Assembly (NCBI GenBank): GCA_039000515.1
Contig: JBCFYV010002383.1
Span: 35,821-99,820 of the forward strand
DNA length: 64,000 bases
Direction: 5' to 3'
Origin: Timema cristinae
Lineage: Eukaryota; Arthropoda; Insecta; Phasmatodea; Timematidae
In this document: one piece after another, positions 33,551 through 45,759 of the stretch
How the letters are laid out: every line of letters starts with the position of its first letter
Numbering within the stretch: the first letter of the stretch is position 1
Notes under the pieces: model-generated
Database searches by the model: none
Told to the model about the DNA's origin: nothing
Seen by the model: only the letters and a program-made list of their open reading frames with translations
Program-made: the position numbers and the translations under genes

Positions 33551-36321
33551 CCATCAATTCGGGTAAAGTTGATCAAAATTTCAAATTTTTAAAAGATATC
33601 TTTTAAAGGGTGCATCCAAAAATGTTTTTAAAAAAATATTAAAATAGTACAAAGCTTCATGCTCCGCCAAATTTTTTTTTTTTAATCTTACCCTCAAGGG
33701 TAGTTTTTTTTTAAATTTAAAGACTGATCACCTTTACCTGCTAGTAGTACCGGGTAAAGTTGATCACTTATTTGTTTACCTTATATATCAACTTTACTAT
33801 ACTCTATTTGTTAAATTAACTGTCTAGATTGGTTTAAATGATAAACTAGAAGATGTTGCATTGTAAAAAATGCATTGACTTGTCAAAACAATTTATTTTA
33901 CACAATTAAAAGTCAAATAGGATTATTAAAGTAAAATATTAATTTCTTTAATTAAAAACAACTGAAAATCTTGTACTATTATAGTCTTTTCATAGTAATT
34001 AAAAAAGTATTGAATAAAATCATCAAAAAGAGTTATCAAATTATTTTAAAAAGTAATAATTTCTCATTCAACATCATCAGTTTTTAACAACTTAAAATTT
34101 AAGCGTTCTCGTCTCAAATCATTTTCTTGAAACTTCTCAAGTATGTTCTTCTATTCTACAATAAACTTGTCCTCTACTGAAGGATAGTGAAAATATGTTT
34201 GTTTCTGGCCTCGCTATTTCCTTAAAAATGAAACTCTGTAGCTTCCATCTTTGAGACATTCCACGATTCTTGCCCATAAACTACCATGGTTTTGAATTGC
34301 CCTCATAGTTTAACTGCACCAACACAAAATCTTCGGGTTGAAAATTGATCTCAGAGTTGACACTCACACAAGGCACATTAGAAGGAGAAGACATTTTTGA
34401 CTGTTTGGTCCATGTTGAGATTTTCTTTCCTCACTTGAACTGTGACTCATATTGAAGTCACTGCTTTCAGAATCAGGTGAATCGAGGCTCTCTTCTTCAC
34501 TGCTTTGGGTGAGATTTTTCTTCTTGGATGATCGCCTTGCTGATCTGTGTCCAGATGATGTGGTAGCCTCAGATATATCAGTTGAACTTTCTGATAGTTT
34601 AATACTTTGAAGGTTACAGTTCTGCCGATACTAATTCAGTCTTCTGTCCCTTCCGCGACGAGTTGTTCCTCCTCTATTCGGAGTTCTGTGTTCTTGAAGG
34701 TAACCCAAAAGAGCATCGGCCCATCTGGTTGGTGTCGAAAAAGAATTTTATTGTCATTGGTCCCTGCACTGGTAGGCTCTGGTATAATCGGAATCTTGGA
34801 AAGAACTGCCTATCGCTGATTCTCTGAAACCAGTCTTAACATTTTGAGTGTCTTTCATCCCTACTTCTTTCAAAGCTTCCCTTAGCTTTCTTGGGAATTA
34901 TATTTTGTGAAGGATTCCTGCCTGCTTTTGTTTCCATTCCTCTAGTATTCGCCACCAAGCAGTCTTAAGAGGTTTAACGGCTGGCAGAGGTGGGTTGAAT
35001 TTGGTGGTAGGAATATGAAACGCACGTCATTCTCCTCACAACTTTGGAGTATAGCCAAAGTTAAATGGCTGGACAAATTTCCTAACATGGGGCATAATAT
35101 TTTGAAGAACCACTCTTCAAACGTGTTCAAGTCAAACCAAACTGAGAAGTTGGATTTGTATTGGGATCCCTCTACTCCGCCTTCAGTCCACGTTTCGCAC
35201 AGATTTTTCACCTTGTACACAACAAATAGCGGTAGGACTGTACCATCACCACTTGCTGCTACCATGATACTTGTGGAAGCTCTAGAAGTGTTTAGGATCC
35301 TCTCACCATCTCTAACACCTCTTTTAGCTAAAACTTTGTTGCACCAGGGTCGTCTTGAAAGTTTGTTTGGTCAAAATTAATTATATTTGAAGACGGAACC
35401 CCAGCAATGAAACTTGTAATTCATCAAAGTATTGATTAAGTGTAGAACTATTTATGGCTGCCCGTGCTCGTTTGACATTTTCACACAGTCTGAGACTTAG
35501 ACGTTTATTGCATTTTAGATAACCTTGAATCCACTCACGGCTAGCCTGTTTTCTTTAAAACGTTTTTCAACCTTACTACATTTATCTAAATACTGCTTTA
35601 CAACATACTTAACATCTCTTGGTCGTAAAGGCAGCCACCATTCAACAGATAACAGTAAGCAGTCTGTTAAATTAGTCTCTTCTTTGGGGGTTAGGGCAGT
35701 AGGCCTACTATATACCTTTGAATGTTTGTGTAAACGGTTGTGAAGAGTTCCAAACAGGATATGAAATTCTTCCGCAGCTTTTCTTGTAGTAGATTTACCT
35801 GATTTTATCTTCTTAAGAGCTTGATCAATCAAAGATTCATCATAGAGCTTATTTTTCTTATGAACCATTTCAACATTAATTTCAAATGATCAACTTTTCC
35901 CACAATTTTGCTTTATACAGCAACAAAATCAGCTGACGGTATGAATGGTTGATGTGTAGGTCCAAGTGACAGTGAAACAAACAAACTAAAACCAAGTGTA
36001 GCCAACTTAATTAACATAACTTTAATAACTCATATCTTTACTTGTTTATGTGCTCCAGGCCAAGTTATTATAAGAATGAAAAAGATTTTAAAAAGAATGA
36101 TTAAATTATTATTTTTTTATCTTTATGAGTGCATAGATTATTTATTTATTTTATTCAAGAGGCTAAGCCCAATGTTAAGGCTCCACGGTAAAAAAATATA
36201 TAGGCCTTTGCAAAAAAAAAAAATATAAAAAAATTAACTCATGGTCATCAAGAATAAATATATCTAAAATTGACCTAGTGATCAACTTTACCCATCCTGA
36301 TCAACTTTACACGAATTTACG
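33551..36321 (-). mobile_element. pogo/Tigger-type DNA transposon, decayed
   Basis: The termini carry AATTCG-G-GTAAAGTTGATCA in inverted orientation (33556-33575 and 36298-36316) with TA just outside. GGGTAAAGTTGATCAC also recurs subterminally near 33753 and 36275. The minus strand encodes a transposase. The N-terminal frame 35868-35515 has KSTTRKAAEEF and LHNRLHKHSK (CENP-B/HTH-like). The DDE frame 35265-34942 has VAASGDGTVLPLFVVYK, WFDLNTFEEWF and LPPNSTHLCQPL. Frames are broken between domains, so it is inactive. It lies in intron 12, antisense to the host gene. Confidence 0.9.
34942..35868 (-). pseudogene. pogo/Tigger-like transposase, broken
   Basis: The two reading frames of the parent transposon form one disrupted transposase gene. 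The 117-residue N-terminal part begins MVHKKNKLYDESLIDQALKK. The DDE part ends in a CQPLN block, where the family usually has CQPLD followed by the remaining catalytic residue. A linker of about 250 nt between them contains stops. The family cuts and pastes DNA at TA dinucleotides. Confidence 0.85.
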
Positions 36322-36404
36322 TATTTACTGTAGGATGTCTTATGAAAAATTGATGTGATTTCTGAAACTTACAAGTTATTGTGTTTTTTTTAAACTAATC
36401 TACA

Positions 36405-36695
36405 TTAATAAAACTAAGAGTTTGTCTGTCTAGTATGAGCACTACACAATATCTATCGCATGCATAGGGCTGAAATTTTAAAATTTGTAGCCACTGTGCA
36501 CAAACATGTGTGCCTAGAAGCTGAAATTTTAAAATTTGGATTGCTTTTTTTTTTAAATTAACTAAAAACTGGGTCGGAAGAAATAAAATGAAGATATTTC
36601 TTTCTGCCTGTTTGAAGCTAAATAAAATCATTGCCAGGGGTAACCATGCAATTCATTGTGTGGCTACCACGGGCAACGCCGGGTACTTCTGCTAG
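36405..36695 (-). mobile_element. Dispersed repeat of unknown class (copy 3, uninterrupted)
   Basis: Reverse complement of the 29175 element: CTAGCAGAAGTACCCGGCGT at one end (36695 side) and CAGACAAACTCTTAG at the other. It has no SINE where copy 1 has one, providing the empty site. Confidence 0.78.
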
Positions 36696-36699
36696 TAAT

Positions 36700-37435
36700 T
36701 CAATAAATGTGGGAAACTTATTTTATAAAACAATGCAAATATTGTGAAAGATCCCTAAAATAATTTTTTTAGGGTAATAAACCGTTAATTTCCGAAAGAA
36801 CATTATTTTTCTAACAAAAAAATGATCATTAATTCTAACATGATAGGCATAGCCTTAATTTAAACCATTATACTGTACATAGTGATGTAGTGGTTACCAG
36901 TACTGACTTAAACTAAAGATGTTAAGATGTGATGCTCACTGCACTGCATTAAAATTGACCTTCAATTATTTTCCACATAGATTAGATGATAAGATTATCG
37001 GTAAATAAATGCCGGTTCAATTGGTTCTAACGCCTGCTAATAAAAAATATGTCACAAGGATCAATGTGGAAAATGTTCCTAAAAGAGAACAGTTTTAACT
37101 CGTAATATAGCATTGAGAGGGAAATAGAAGACACATTCACAAGAAAAATTATGATGCAAAAGTTCAAATTAATTTTTGGTTCACATCAAGCCCCTTCCCT
37201 GTGGCAGCAGAGAGCAGAACACCGGACTTTTTCAAAATTTAATGAAATACTTTGAAAAGTGAAAAGAGGTTTTTATATCATATATTTGTATAAAATATCC
37301 AATTTTCTATGATTAGCCTTTATTTTATTTTTTCCTTTTACCTGTTTCTATTCAAGTGTCCTATTTTTTTTTTAATTTACCTTTTTCTCCGCTTTGTGTT
37401 TTTTGAGTTCCTCTTTTAGGACGTTGCGTTGCATG
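36700..37435. other. Intron 12 stretch, nothing recognised
   Basis: AT-rich; no supported features. Confidence 0.4.
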
Positions 37436-37680
37436 TCTCACACTCTCTCCTGATGAGTGTCGATAAAATGAAACTTAGATCGAGGGTAGGAGGTAATGAT
37501 TAATTTTCTTATGAAGGCAGCCATTATTGAAAGTGTTAACTTTGTTCTTCTCTTCATTGTAAAACCATATTTTGTTTGTTCTGTTTTATATGTTTCCACC
37601 TTTCCTGTACCTTCTTTCAAATATAACAAAATACCTCAAAAAGCAAAAAGAGTTTTTCCTTAAAGAAACACAATAACTAA
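37436..37680. mobile_element. Relative of the foldback element at 26487
   Basis: Shares TCACACTCTCTCCTGATGAG, GATAAAATGAAACTTAGATC, TTCATTGTAAAACCATATT and the 3' flank ACAAAATACCTCAAAAAGC with the 26.5-27.0 kb repeat. Only one arm is present. Confidence 0.7.
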
Positions 37681-38124
37681 TTGTGAACATACAACTTCAG
37701 AATTTAACTGCATTCAAGAATAAAAGACAATTGAACATTGAATTAAAGAATAAAAAAAAACTATTATCAATTCCTAATAAAAGTAAAGTCAGTTTTCTAC
37801 TTTCTTCTGATGAAGAAGCATCTTGATGTATCCCTAAAATTATTACTGTAATATTTTTTATCTTAAACTTTTGAACATACTTTTTTTTTGTTTTTAGGCT
37901 CTTCTAAAAGTTTTCTAATGTTCATTGAATCGAGCCAGTTTCTACAATTTTTCCTTTTTTTTTTTTTTTGGACACTTAGTGAAAGTATTCTTTCTTGAAG
38001 TCTTATTTAAGTTTTACACTGTACAAACTAACCCAAATTATGAAAACAGCTCAGAGATTGTCTGAATAATTTTAAAATTTGTGTACACATCTAGGGCCTA
38101 TGCACTATATTAATTTATCATTTA
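37681..38124. other. Intron 12 stretch, nothing recognised
   Basis: AT-rich with poly-T runs; nothing supported. Confidence 0.4.
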
Positions 38125-38350
38125 CTTGCTTCAGTGGCCGCATGGGCTTAGGCAATGATGATGATAGTGAAATCGAGGTTTGAATCCCGGTCTGGTGTGC
38201 TAGGAGTAGTTTTTCTTAATTGGTTTTTTACTCTTCCACCACACAAATGTGGATACATTTCCTCTAAATTCAACCTTACTCACCCTTAACTCATTAGCAT
38301 AATTAGTACAAATGTGAATAACCTGAACAGGTAGTAAAATGTGGCATTAA
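38125..38350 (+). mobile_element. SINE family A, subfamily 2 (copy A11, degenerate)
   Basis: Head TTCAGTGGCCGCATGGGCTTA, B box GAGGTTTGAATCCCGG, tail ATAACCTGAACAGGTAGTAA. The hairpin keeps pairing despite base changes (CCTG-AA-CAGG). Confidence 0.85.
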
Positions 38351-39104
38351 TTCTTTTATATATATATATATATATATAATTTAAGCTTCTTTTTCTTTTC
38401 TTTTTTCTTTTTTGTAACCAACATTTCCTATCTCATTGAAAAACCGATAGCAGATAGAAATTTATAGGAGCTTAGGGTACATGGCTTTACATTTAAAAAT
38501 AAGATCACAAGCAGTAACCAAAGGTCACATTTTCAGTAGAAGTCTCATGTTGAAATCTGCCATCTCCATTTTGTAATGAATGCTATTAAAGCATTGACTT
38601 GTATCTGTTGGTCAACCCTTTTCTTCCATTTCCCATTTATGTACTTTCCTTTCTAAACTCATTTTCTGATTATGGATTCCCAATATCTGTCCATCCCTTT
38701 GAAAGCCGCCCTTTACATTGTTTACCACTGTCTAACTTAACCTCTGACTGCCGTAGTGGTGCCCGCCCACTTAAGGGTCAACCTTGTAAAAAGTGGAAGG
38801 TGGGTGATGGAGGGTGGAGTAGAAGATTTCCATGATAAAAGAGAAGGGGAAATTAAGGGAACTCCTACAAAATAGTCTCTTTAGGTGGGTGAGTGTTGAA
38901 AAAACTATATAAACTATACCCCTTCAATATCCCTGCGGGTGTGGAGGTAAGTGTGAGTGTTTGGATTTTGAAGGTATCCCCTCGTAACACCAGATATTTT
39001 GGCATTGGTGCCACAGGCATGTCAGTAACTTCATCTTCAACTGTCTTATTGTTGTAGGACTCTCCTGTTTCCCTTTTGAATACTCTTTCAGTTGGCTAAG
39101 TCTT

Positions 39105-39600
39105 CCTGATTACATACCTTTCCATTTGTCTCCTTCCTGATGACATGCCCTTCCATTTGTCTCCTTCCTGATGACATGCCCTTTTCCTATTTTTCGCCTT
39201 CCTGATGACATGCCCTTCCATTTTTCGCCTTCCTGATGACATTCCCTTCCATTTGTCTCCTTCCTGATGACATGCCCTTCCATTTGTCTCCTTTCTGATG
39301 ACATGCCCTTCCATTTTTCTTCTTCCTGATGACATGCCCTTCCATTTATCTCCTTTCTGATGACATGCCCTTCCATTTTTATTCTTCCTGATGACATGCC
39401 CTTCCATTTTTCTTCTTCCTGATGACATGCCCTTCCATTTGTCTCCTTCCTGATGACATACCCTTCCAGTTGTCTCCTTCCTGATGACATACCCTTCCAG
39501 TTGTCTCCTTCCTGATGACATGCCCTTCCAGTTGTCTCCTTCCTGATGACATGCCCTTCCATTTTTCTCCTTCCTGATGACATACCCTTCCAGTTGACTT
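39105..39600. repeat. 31-bp minisatellite, about 16 copies
   Basis: Units of TCCTGATGACATGCCCTTCC plus ATTTGTCTCCT recur every 31 bp. Because the period is 1 mod 3 and the unit has no stop, two minus-strand frames stay open for over 150 codons (repeating GRACHQEGDKWKGMSS). I regard these as artefacts. It ends about 100 bp before exon 13. Confidence 0.95.
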
Positions 39601-39698
39601 ATTCTACCTGTCATTGATCCTCTTCTCATCCTCAGTTCCCCCTCACTCTAGCCAAGTATTGTGATAACAATTTGATGTAAGTTGTGATGTTGGCGCAG

Positions 39699-39797
39699 AT
39701 TAATGAGCTGAAGAAGCAGCTCAATGAGGCACACAAGGAAATTGTCAACTGTGATTGCACCATCAGCGAGTTAAGGGAGGAAGTTGAAACTCTGGAG
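39699..39797 (+). CDS. Host gene exon 13: coiled coil
   Basis: The acceptor is TTGGCGCAG and the donor CTGGAG|GTAAGG, giving 99 nt in phase 0-0. The 33 residues INELKKQLNEAHKEIVNCDC then TISELREEVETLE form perfect heptads. It sits between two different minisatellites, one of which starts right at its donor. Confidence 0.82.
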
Positions 39798-39799
39798 GT

Positions 39800-40185
39800 A
39801 AGGAGCTTTCCTCCCATCAGGTTGTTAGCATGCTCCTTGGTCCTGGACTTTTCTTCCCTCCCATCAGGTTGTTAGCATGCTCCTTGGTCCAGGATTTTGC
39901 TTCCCTCCCGTCAGGTTGTTAGCATACTCCTTGGGCCAGGATTTTGCTTCCCTCCAGTCAGGTTGTTGGTAAGCTCCTTGGTCCTGGACTTTTCTTCCCT
40001 TCCATCAGGTTATTAGCATGCTCCTTGGTCCTGGATTTTGCTTCCCTCCAGTCAGGTTGTTAGTATGCTCCTTGGTCCTGGACTTTTATTCCCTCCTATC
40101 AGATTTTTAGCATGCTCCATGGCCCTGGATTTTGCTTCCCTCTCGTCAGGTTGTTAGCATGTTCCTTGGTCCTGGATTCCGCACA
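39800..40185. repeat. 47-bp minisatellite starting at the exon 13 donor, about 8 copies
   Basis: Units contain CAGGTTGTTAGCATGCTCC and TTGGTCCTGGACTTTTCTTC at 47-bp spacing (TGCTCCTTGG at 39831 and 39878, TACTCCTTGG at 39925, and on). The first unit begins within a few bases of the splice donor. Several units contain CAG|GTTGTT. Confidence 0.93.
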
Positions 40186-40229
40186 ATATTTTCCTTGATT
40201 GTGTTACCCAACTATATAGCAGGTGTAAA

Positions 40230-40787
40230 CAGGGGCGGCTGCTCAGGGTGCCAAACAGAGCTAAACCTAGCCTAACGGAGCCTGAGCATGATATGAAAAT
40301 AATCCCCAAACCTAACATAACCTAAGTGTAATAGAGGAGTTACAATCATTCAGATTTTGATACTAACATAAATCATTTATGTTGTCTAAATGTTTGCTAA
40401 ACTTATAATAAACAATTGAAGATAGCATTGTCAACAAAATAATGTTAGGTTTTGGAATTTTTTTCATATTCTTCCAGAGTCCTATTGCCATGGGAAATGT
40501 AGTAGTTGACAGCTAGCAGAATATTTAAAGAACTCGAAAGAAAAAAAAATTAAATATAAATTATTTTTGTCAACATTTCGACTGCCAAAAGTGACAACAA
40601 ATCAATATAATTATGGGCTTGCAGATCATTTGGTTTGTCAAGTGGTATGAAAGTAGATCTGGTAGCTTTAACTGGCTGTCAGTTATAACCACTTCTATGG
40701 CGAATGGACTAAATTATCCATCGGTTACATAGGGGACGCTAAAAATCAATCCCGCCTGGGCACAAAATTTACCTCGGACCGCTCCTG
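40230..40787. mobile_element. hAT-type MITE (CAGGGGCGG ends)
   Basis: The left end CAGGGGCGG and right end CCGCTCCTG are inverted with one mismatch. Flanking 8-mers GGTGTAAA (40222-40229) and GCTGTAAA (40788-40795) match at seven of eight positions, as expected for an old hAT target duplication. No coding. CAGGGGCGG-type ends are known for ZMYM-like hATs; a transposase remnant of that type lies at 56.6 kb. Confidence 0.82.
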
Positions 40788-40795
40788 GCTGTAAA

Positions 40796-43670
40796 TCTTC
40801 AGTAAAAGTAACTTTTCCACACAACATGTATGTATTTTAGTGTTGTTTTTTTAAACTTTTATTTGTGCTATATTTTATTATATATTTAATGATAATTTTT
40901 ATCGAGGTAACTGTATTTATAATTTATTCACAATAAATATATATATTCATATTTTTGTAAACTCGATGTGAAACCTAAAATAAATCTATAAATAAATAAA
41001 AATAAATAACTATAATTAAAAATATTTTCATAATTTGTATTTGGCTGGTTTGATATTTGAAAATAGCACATTCAATTTGGCGCTCAGAGACCAAAAATAA
41101 AGTTTCACTTGCTCTTGATTAATGATTTCTTAATAAATAATTTTTTTATTTGATAAATATTTTGAAAATGTGATTTTGGATGATACATTCTGATGTATTT
41201 TTAATAATAAAATGTTAATTCAAGCTAAAAAATAGAAATTTTGTTACTCTTGTTTTGACTTTCACAAGGTATATTGATAAAAGGGAGGACATTATTAATA
41301 ATTAATAATGAGTAAGCAACAAAACAATTGATACCATCTCGATGAAATGCAAAAAGTAGACTTGGGAATTTTAATAAAAAAATATTTAAAATTTAAAGAA
41401 TTTGATATTTTGACGCTGCTATAGCCGTAATTAATAAATATAATAGCTTGACTATTTAACTTATCATAAAAAAAATTTGATGGCATCTCGTTTTCCATTT
41501 TATGTCACTTAACGGTAGATAACACAATAAAATTGATTATTTTTGGTGTTTTTTTCCTTTTACTAAAAAGATTATACATATCATGAACTGAATCATTTAT
41601 TTATGGTCTTTAATATTGGAAATACAGTTAACTCTTGATACCTAAGACCTCAATATCTTGGACTTGGGATAATTCTGACAAAAAATTTCCAAAAATAAAA
41701 TTTTATTCAGTAACAAACACGCTAGCCTTATGCTGGCAGGCTACAAGTGTTTTAGAAGTAGTGTAATGCAGGGGGCTGGCAGAGATATTGCAACGCAGCG
41801 CTACTACCCCTCCCATCTCGCCTCCGCACATACAGTACAGTATATATATAATTTGCAAGTACTATAGGCCTATTGTAATCTCAACCTTTCCCATTCTAGT
41901 ACCTAACTGGGTTATTTGTATATGTGTCCTATCTTCTTATCTGATATGTGTTGTTTACCTTGTCACATAAAGTATAATATTTACTTTAGATAAAATATTA
42001 ATTTTCATTCTTTAGGCACAAATTTATTTCCCCTCGATAAGACGGATTTTTTGTAGCTCGAACAGATCCTCGCATTATTATTCTATTACTATTCCTTCTT
42101 GGTAGTACTCCCACTCAAAACTCCAATGTTGATATAATAATGCTTAGTTGCCATGACACTTTTTTTTATCACCCTTAGTTACAGATGGAATATTTCACTT
42201 TTCTATTTCTGCAGGCTACTTTGGAAAACTCTCTTTACATTACTTTTTATCTCTGATCCTTAAATTTCCTGCTTGATAACATAAGCTATGTTTCTTATAT
42301 TTGTGCTCACTGCGTGTTAATACTTAGACAATAATTTATTGTTTAATTATGATATTTTCTTATATGGGTTGAAAAGGAACAAGCAATAACTTCAACCAGG
42401 GTATGCATTACTTTAAATATATATATATATTCTTCCTAACTTCCTTGTTTCAAATATTCAGATTGTTTATTATTTACTAATCAGAGTGATGGCTTGGGGG
42501 TTGTTAACAAGGTAAGTAATTTTTTACAGGATTGTACTAGTAAATTGTTTCCTCCCATTCAGTATTAAACTTGCCCTTTAATGACATTACACGAACATTA
42601 TTTTATTACATTATTTTGTGTGTGATTGGTCAAATGGATGGGAAAAGGGCGGGGGGGGGGGGGGTGCTACTACCAGTACAATCTCGTCTAACATTGCTTA
42701 CCTTGGCAATGGCCCACAAGCCACTCCTGTATATACATAAGTAAAATTAAGATTATTTTAAAATTTATCTTAGTCATGGCATAGCATATTAGCAGATTTA
42801 CAACTGACTATAAATAAAAAGGTAATAAAGCGATGCTATAAAGTTCAGTATATTTGAAAGGCGGAGCATGGGGATGAATAATTATAATTACAGAAATCAG
42901 CATAACTGAGTCATATTCACATAAATTGAAAAATGACACCTGACCATGGGGAATCAAACCCAGGATCTTTGTTTTGGTTGAATAAAAATGTTTTACATCA
43001 TATTCCATAGAAACAAACATTTTGCATTGTTTTCTTACACCTATACTCCAAAATTTTTATAAATTTTTCAAAATATTTTATCACTTTGTACATCATTTGT
43101 AATTTATAAATCTAAAATATTCATAATAATAAAGAGGTATTCCAAAATGTACAAACTTTCTTTTAAGTCCCTCCAATTTACAATATCTTATTGAAAATTC
43201 TTATAACCAGAATAAATCAGAGCTATTACACATGATAAATTTAGTATGGTTTTATCAAAATTAATACCTATTTAAACTAAACAAATGAAATTTTATTTTA
43301 TTTTATCTTTACCTTTGAAATTTAAAATCGTTTGAAAATGTCATAATTATGTGTAAAATAGAATTTCTGAATATTTTATTACAATACAAAAGTATTCTCA
43401 TTAAAAGAAATAGGATTATTTTAGTAATTATTCCTATATAATACAACTTTGTATTTAACGTTTTATTTGATGATAAAATATTTCTTCTATGTCACATTCT
43501 TGCAAAACATATTTTATAGCAACAATACCCCCTTTCCCATGTAAATGTAAATACTGGTTAATTTCATACTAATCTAATCCTAAGATTAAGCTGTTCATAA
43601 GCATATTTCTAAAAATAAAATATTACATTTTATTCATTTAGCTTCTTCCACTCAAATTTTGAACAATTCT
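40796..43670. other. Intron 13, mostly unassigned
   Basis: AT-rich. At 41636 a single end resembling the CAGT-type TIR of the 6.8-kb element (ACAGTTAACTCTTGATACC) is seen without a convincing partner. A run of about 16 G lies at 42648-42663. Nothing else supported. Confidence 0.45.
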
Positions 43671-43671
43671 G

Positions 43672-43925
43672 ACACCCGTTTCAGTGGCCGAATGGTCTAA
43701 GGCATCACTCTTTTGTTGGACTATCCTGCTGAAGATTAGTAGACCAGGGTTAGAATCCCAGTCTGGTCTATTGAGAGTAGTTTTTTCCTAAATAGTTTCC
43801 CACTTTCCCCGCAAATGTGGGTAGATTACCTCTAAAATGCTTCCTTCTTCATCCTTACCCCATTAGCGTAATTAACATATAGGTATATAACCTGACCAGT
43901 TAGTAAGACGTTGTGATTAAAAACC
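43672..43925 (+). mobile_element. SINE family A, subfamily 2 (copy A12)
   Basis: Head TTTCAGTGGCCGAATGGTCTAAGGC, very close to a class II tRNA (Leu-type) A box, B box AGGGTTAGAATCCCAG, tail ATAACCTGACCAGTTAGTAA. Confidence 0.87.
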
Positions 43926-43935
43926 ATTCTTACTA

Positions 43936-44135
43936 CCGCCTTCATTGGTTGAGTGGTCTATCATCACTCTCGCACTAGACAGGACTGTTGAGGATTGAGG
44001 TATGAACCTCAATTGGGTGTATTGAAGGCAGCATTTATTTAATGGGCTTACACTTTCCCTCTTACCTAAATTCGGGTTAATTTTCCATAAACCCTATCAT
44101 ACTCTTACTTAACCAATTAGTGTAAAAATGCTTTA
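43936..44135 (+). mobile_element. SINE family A (copy A13, degenerate) directly behind A12
   Basis: CTTCATTGGTTGAGTGGTCTA, ATCACTCTCGCACTAGACAG, TGAGGTATGAACCTCAA and the decayed tail GAAAGGGTAGTAATAG. Two copies in tandem orientation about 10 bp apart. Confidence 0.75.
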
Positions 44136-44226
44136 TGAAAGGGTAGTAATAGCGATGCACAAAACTCCTAACTATGTCCTACCTTTGCATATTGAAATAT
44201 GCTCACTTGTTATGCTGTTTTTACAG

Positions 44227-44532
44227 ACAACTATCTCAAATCTGACGCACTCCTTGGAGCACCAGCTGCAGTTGGAGCAGGTGTTGCGTGCTAATCTGGA
44301 GCAACTGACGGCCGAGAGGGAACATGAGTTGGAGCAGGCTCGTCTGCGTGTGATGACAACACCCAACGTGCAGCAAGAACTGAGGGAATCTCAAATTAGC
44401 GCCGCCATGAAGTCCTTTGAACTTGAGAAGCAAAAGTTTAAACAGTCTTCCTATAAGAGAGAGCCAATGGAGATGGAAGAAGACTTAAGTTTAATTTCTC
44501 CAGAATCCAGTGAACCACATTTCTACGAATTG
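44227..44532 (+). CDS. Host gene exon 14: last coiled coil plus acidic tail
   Basis: The acceptor is TTTTTACAG and the donor GAATTG|GTGAGA, giving 306 nt in phase 0-0. The 102 residues begin TTISNLTHSLEHQLQLEQVL and run to NLEQLTAEREHELEQARL, then a looser helix and an acidic Ser/Met-rich end (MEMEEDLSLISPESSE). This marks the switch from rod to the non-helical C-terminal region. High GC against AT-rich introns supports coding. Confidence 0.85.
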
Positions 44533-44874
44533 GTGAGATATAGTAACACATTTTGTATAATTTGTAATTTTTAAAAACCCACATGACCTAGCAAGCATTC
44601 TTAAGAACTAGACTCAAATAATACTTACATCACCAAACTGTTGAAGTGTTTTACTAAGGCTTTGTTTTTTAATCTTTTGTGCCAGGACGGAACTCTTTGA
44701 TACAGTCCCCATATTTCATGGCAGACTCGATTATAAACAATCTTTTTTCCAGGTATTACTAGTTAGATATCCCTAGCAGAGTACTTACTTAGAATTAAAA
44801 TAATCTTTTGTGATTGAATTATTACTATAGAAACTCTAAATTAATATTAACTATAAAAATAATTATTAATATTG

Positions 44875-45753
44875 GAATTCAATTTTTGGTAAAGTTGACA
44901 AATTGTGTTAATTTAGCATGAAAAACATGGAAATATATGATGTAATAATAATAATAATAATATAATAATATAAAATGCATTATACTTTGAATTATGAATG
45001 AAAAAGTTTTTGGTAATAATAATTACAGGTTATAATATCTTATGATGACATATATAATACAATCATTGAAGTTTTAACAAACATCTAATGAGTTTGAAAC
45101 ATTAAAAATTGTGGACTTTTTTTTTAGTCAAATTTCATTAAAACAGTGACATGATAAGATGATGTAAACATGCATATATTACTTGTCTTGTGTTGTATTG
45201 GGAATTAAACAGAATTATTTATAAAAGATTTTTTTTTATAAAGAAATGAAAAAAGATACATAAAAATTGAATTATTTCCTTAACTAAGTCTTCTGTTCCT
45301 TGGATATTGCTCCAATCCCTGCATCGTTTTGAGCTTCTACATGTTTCTATGCTGCAACAGATCATCATCATCATGTCTAATGAAAAAAGAACACCAAATA
45401 AAATAATGTCTGAACCACACCGCATTAGTCAATGTGATATAACCTAAAGTTTAATGACGGTTCATAAATGTGATATCAAGAGTTATTGATAATGAAATAG
45501 CATATTTACCAGAGTTAAAAGATGTATGGTTGAGTGTTTCAAGTTGTTTGAGAAAGGAAACCGAGTTGAAATTAAAATTAACGTGTATATATAAAATGAG
45601 AAGAATCGTTCTAGAATGATTGAACTACAAAGTCAAAGATATTATATATTAAGGTTAAGATTGTATATTATTAATATATTACATCATATATATATCCATG
45701 TTTTTTTCATTCTAAATTAACACAATTTGTCAACTTTACCAAAAATTGAATTC
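44875..45753. mobile_element. MITE with about 73-bp terminal inverted repeats
   Basis: 44875-44947 (GAATTCAATTTTTGGTAAAG, TTGACAAATTGTGTTAATTT...) and 45683-45753 are reverse complements with only a few differences. The interior has no coding. The AAAGTTGAC word resembles the pogo element at 33.5 kb (AAAGTTGATC), hinting at a Tc1/mariner-pogo origin. Confidence 0.87.
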
Positions 45754-45759
45754 TACTAC

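Noticed and set aside
39096..39629. Two overlapping long minus-strand frames (157 and 177 codons) rich in GRACHQEGDKWKG repeats
   Set aside because: They are produced by a stop-free 31-bp minisatellite. The same peptide appears in rotating frames and there are no splice or start signals or composition supporting a gene.
41628..42080. Second CAGT-type TIR transposon
   Set aside because: Only one end resembling the 6.8-kb element's TIR is visible; no matching inverted partner or TA pair could be found.
42648..42663. G-quadruplex from the run of G
   Set aside because: A single homopolymer run, prone to sequencing error; no pattern of separated G tracts.
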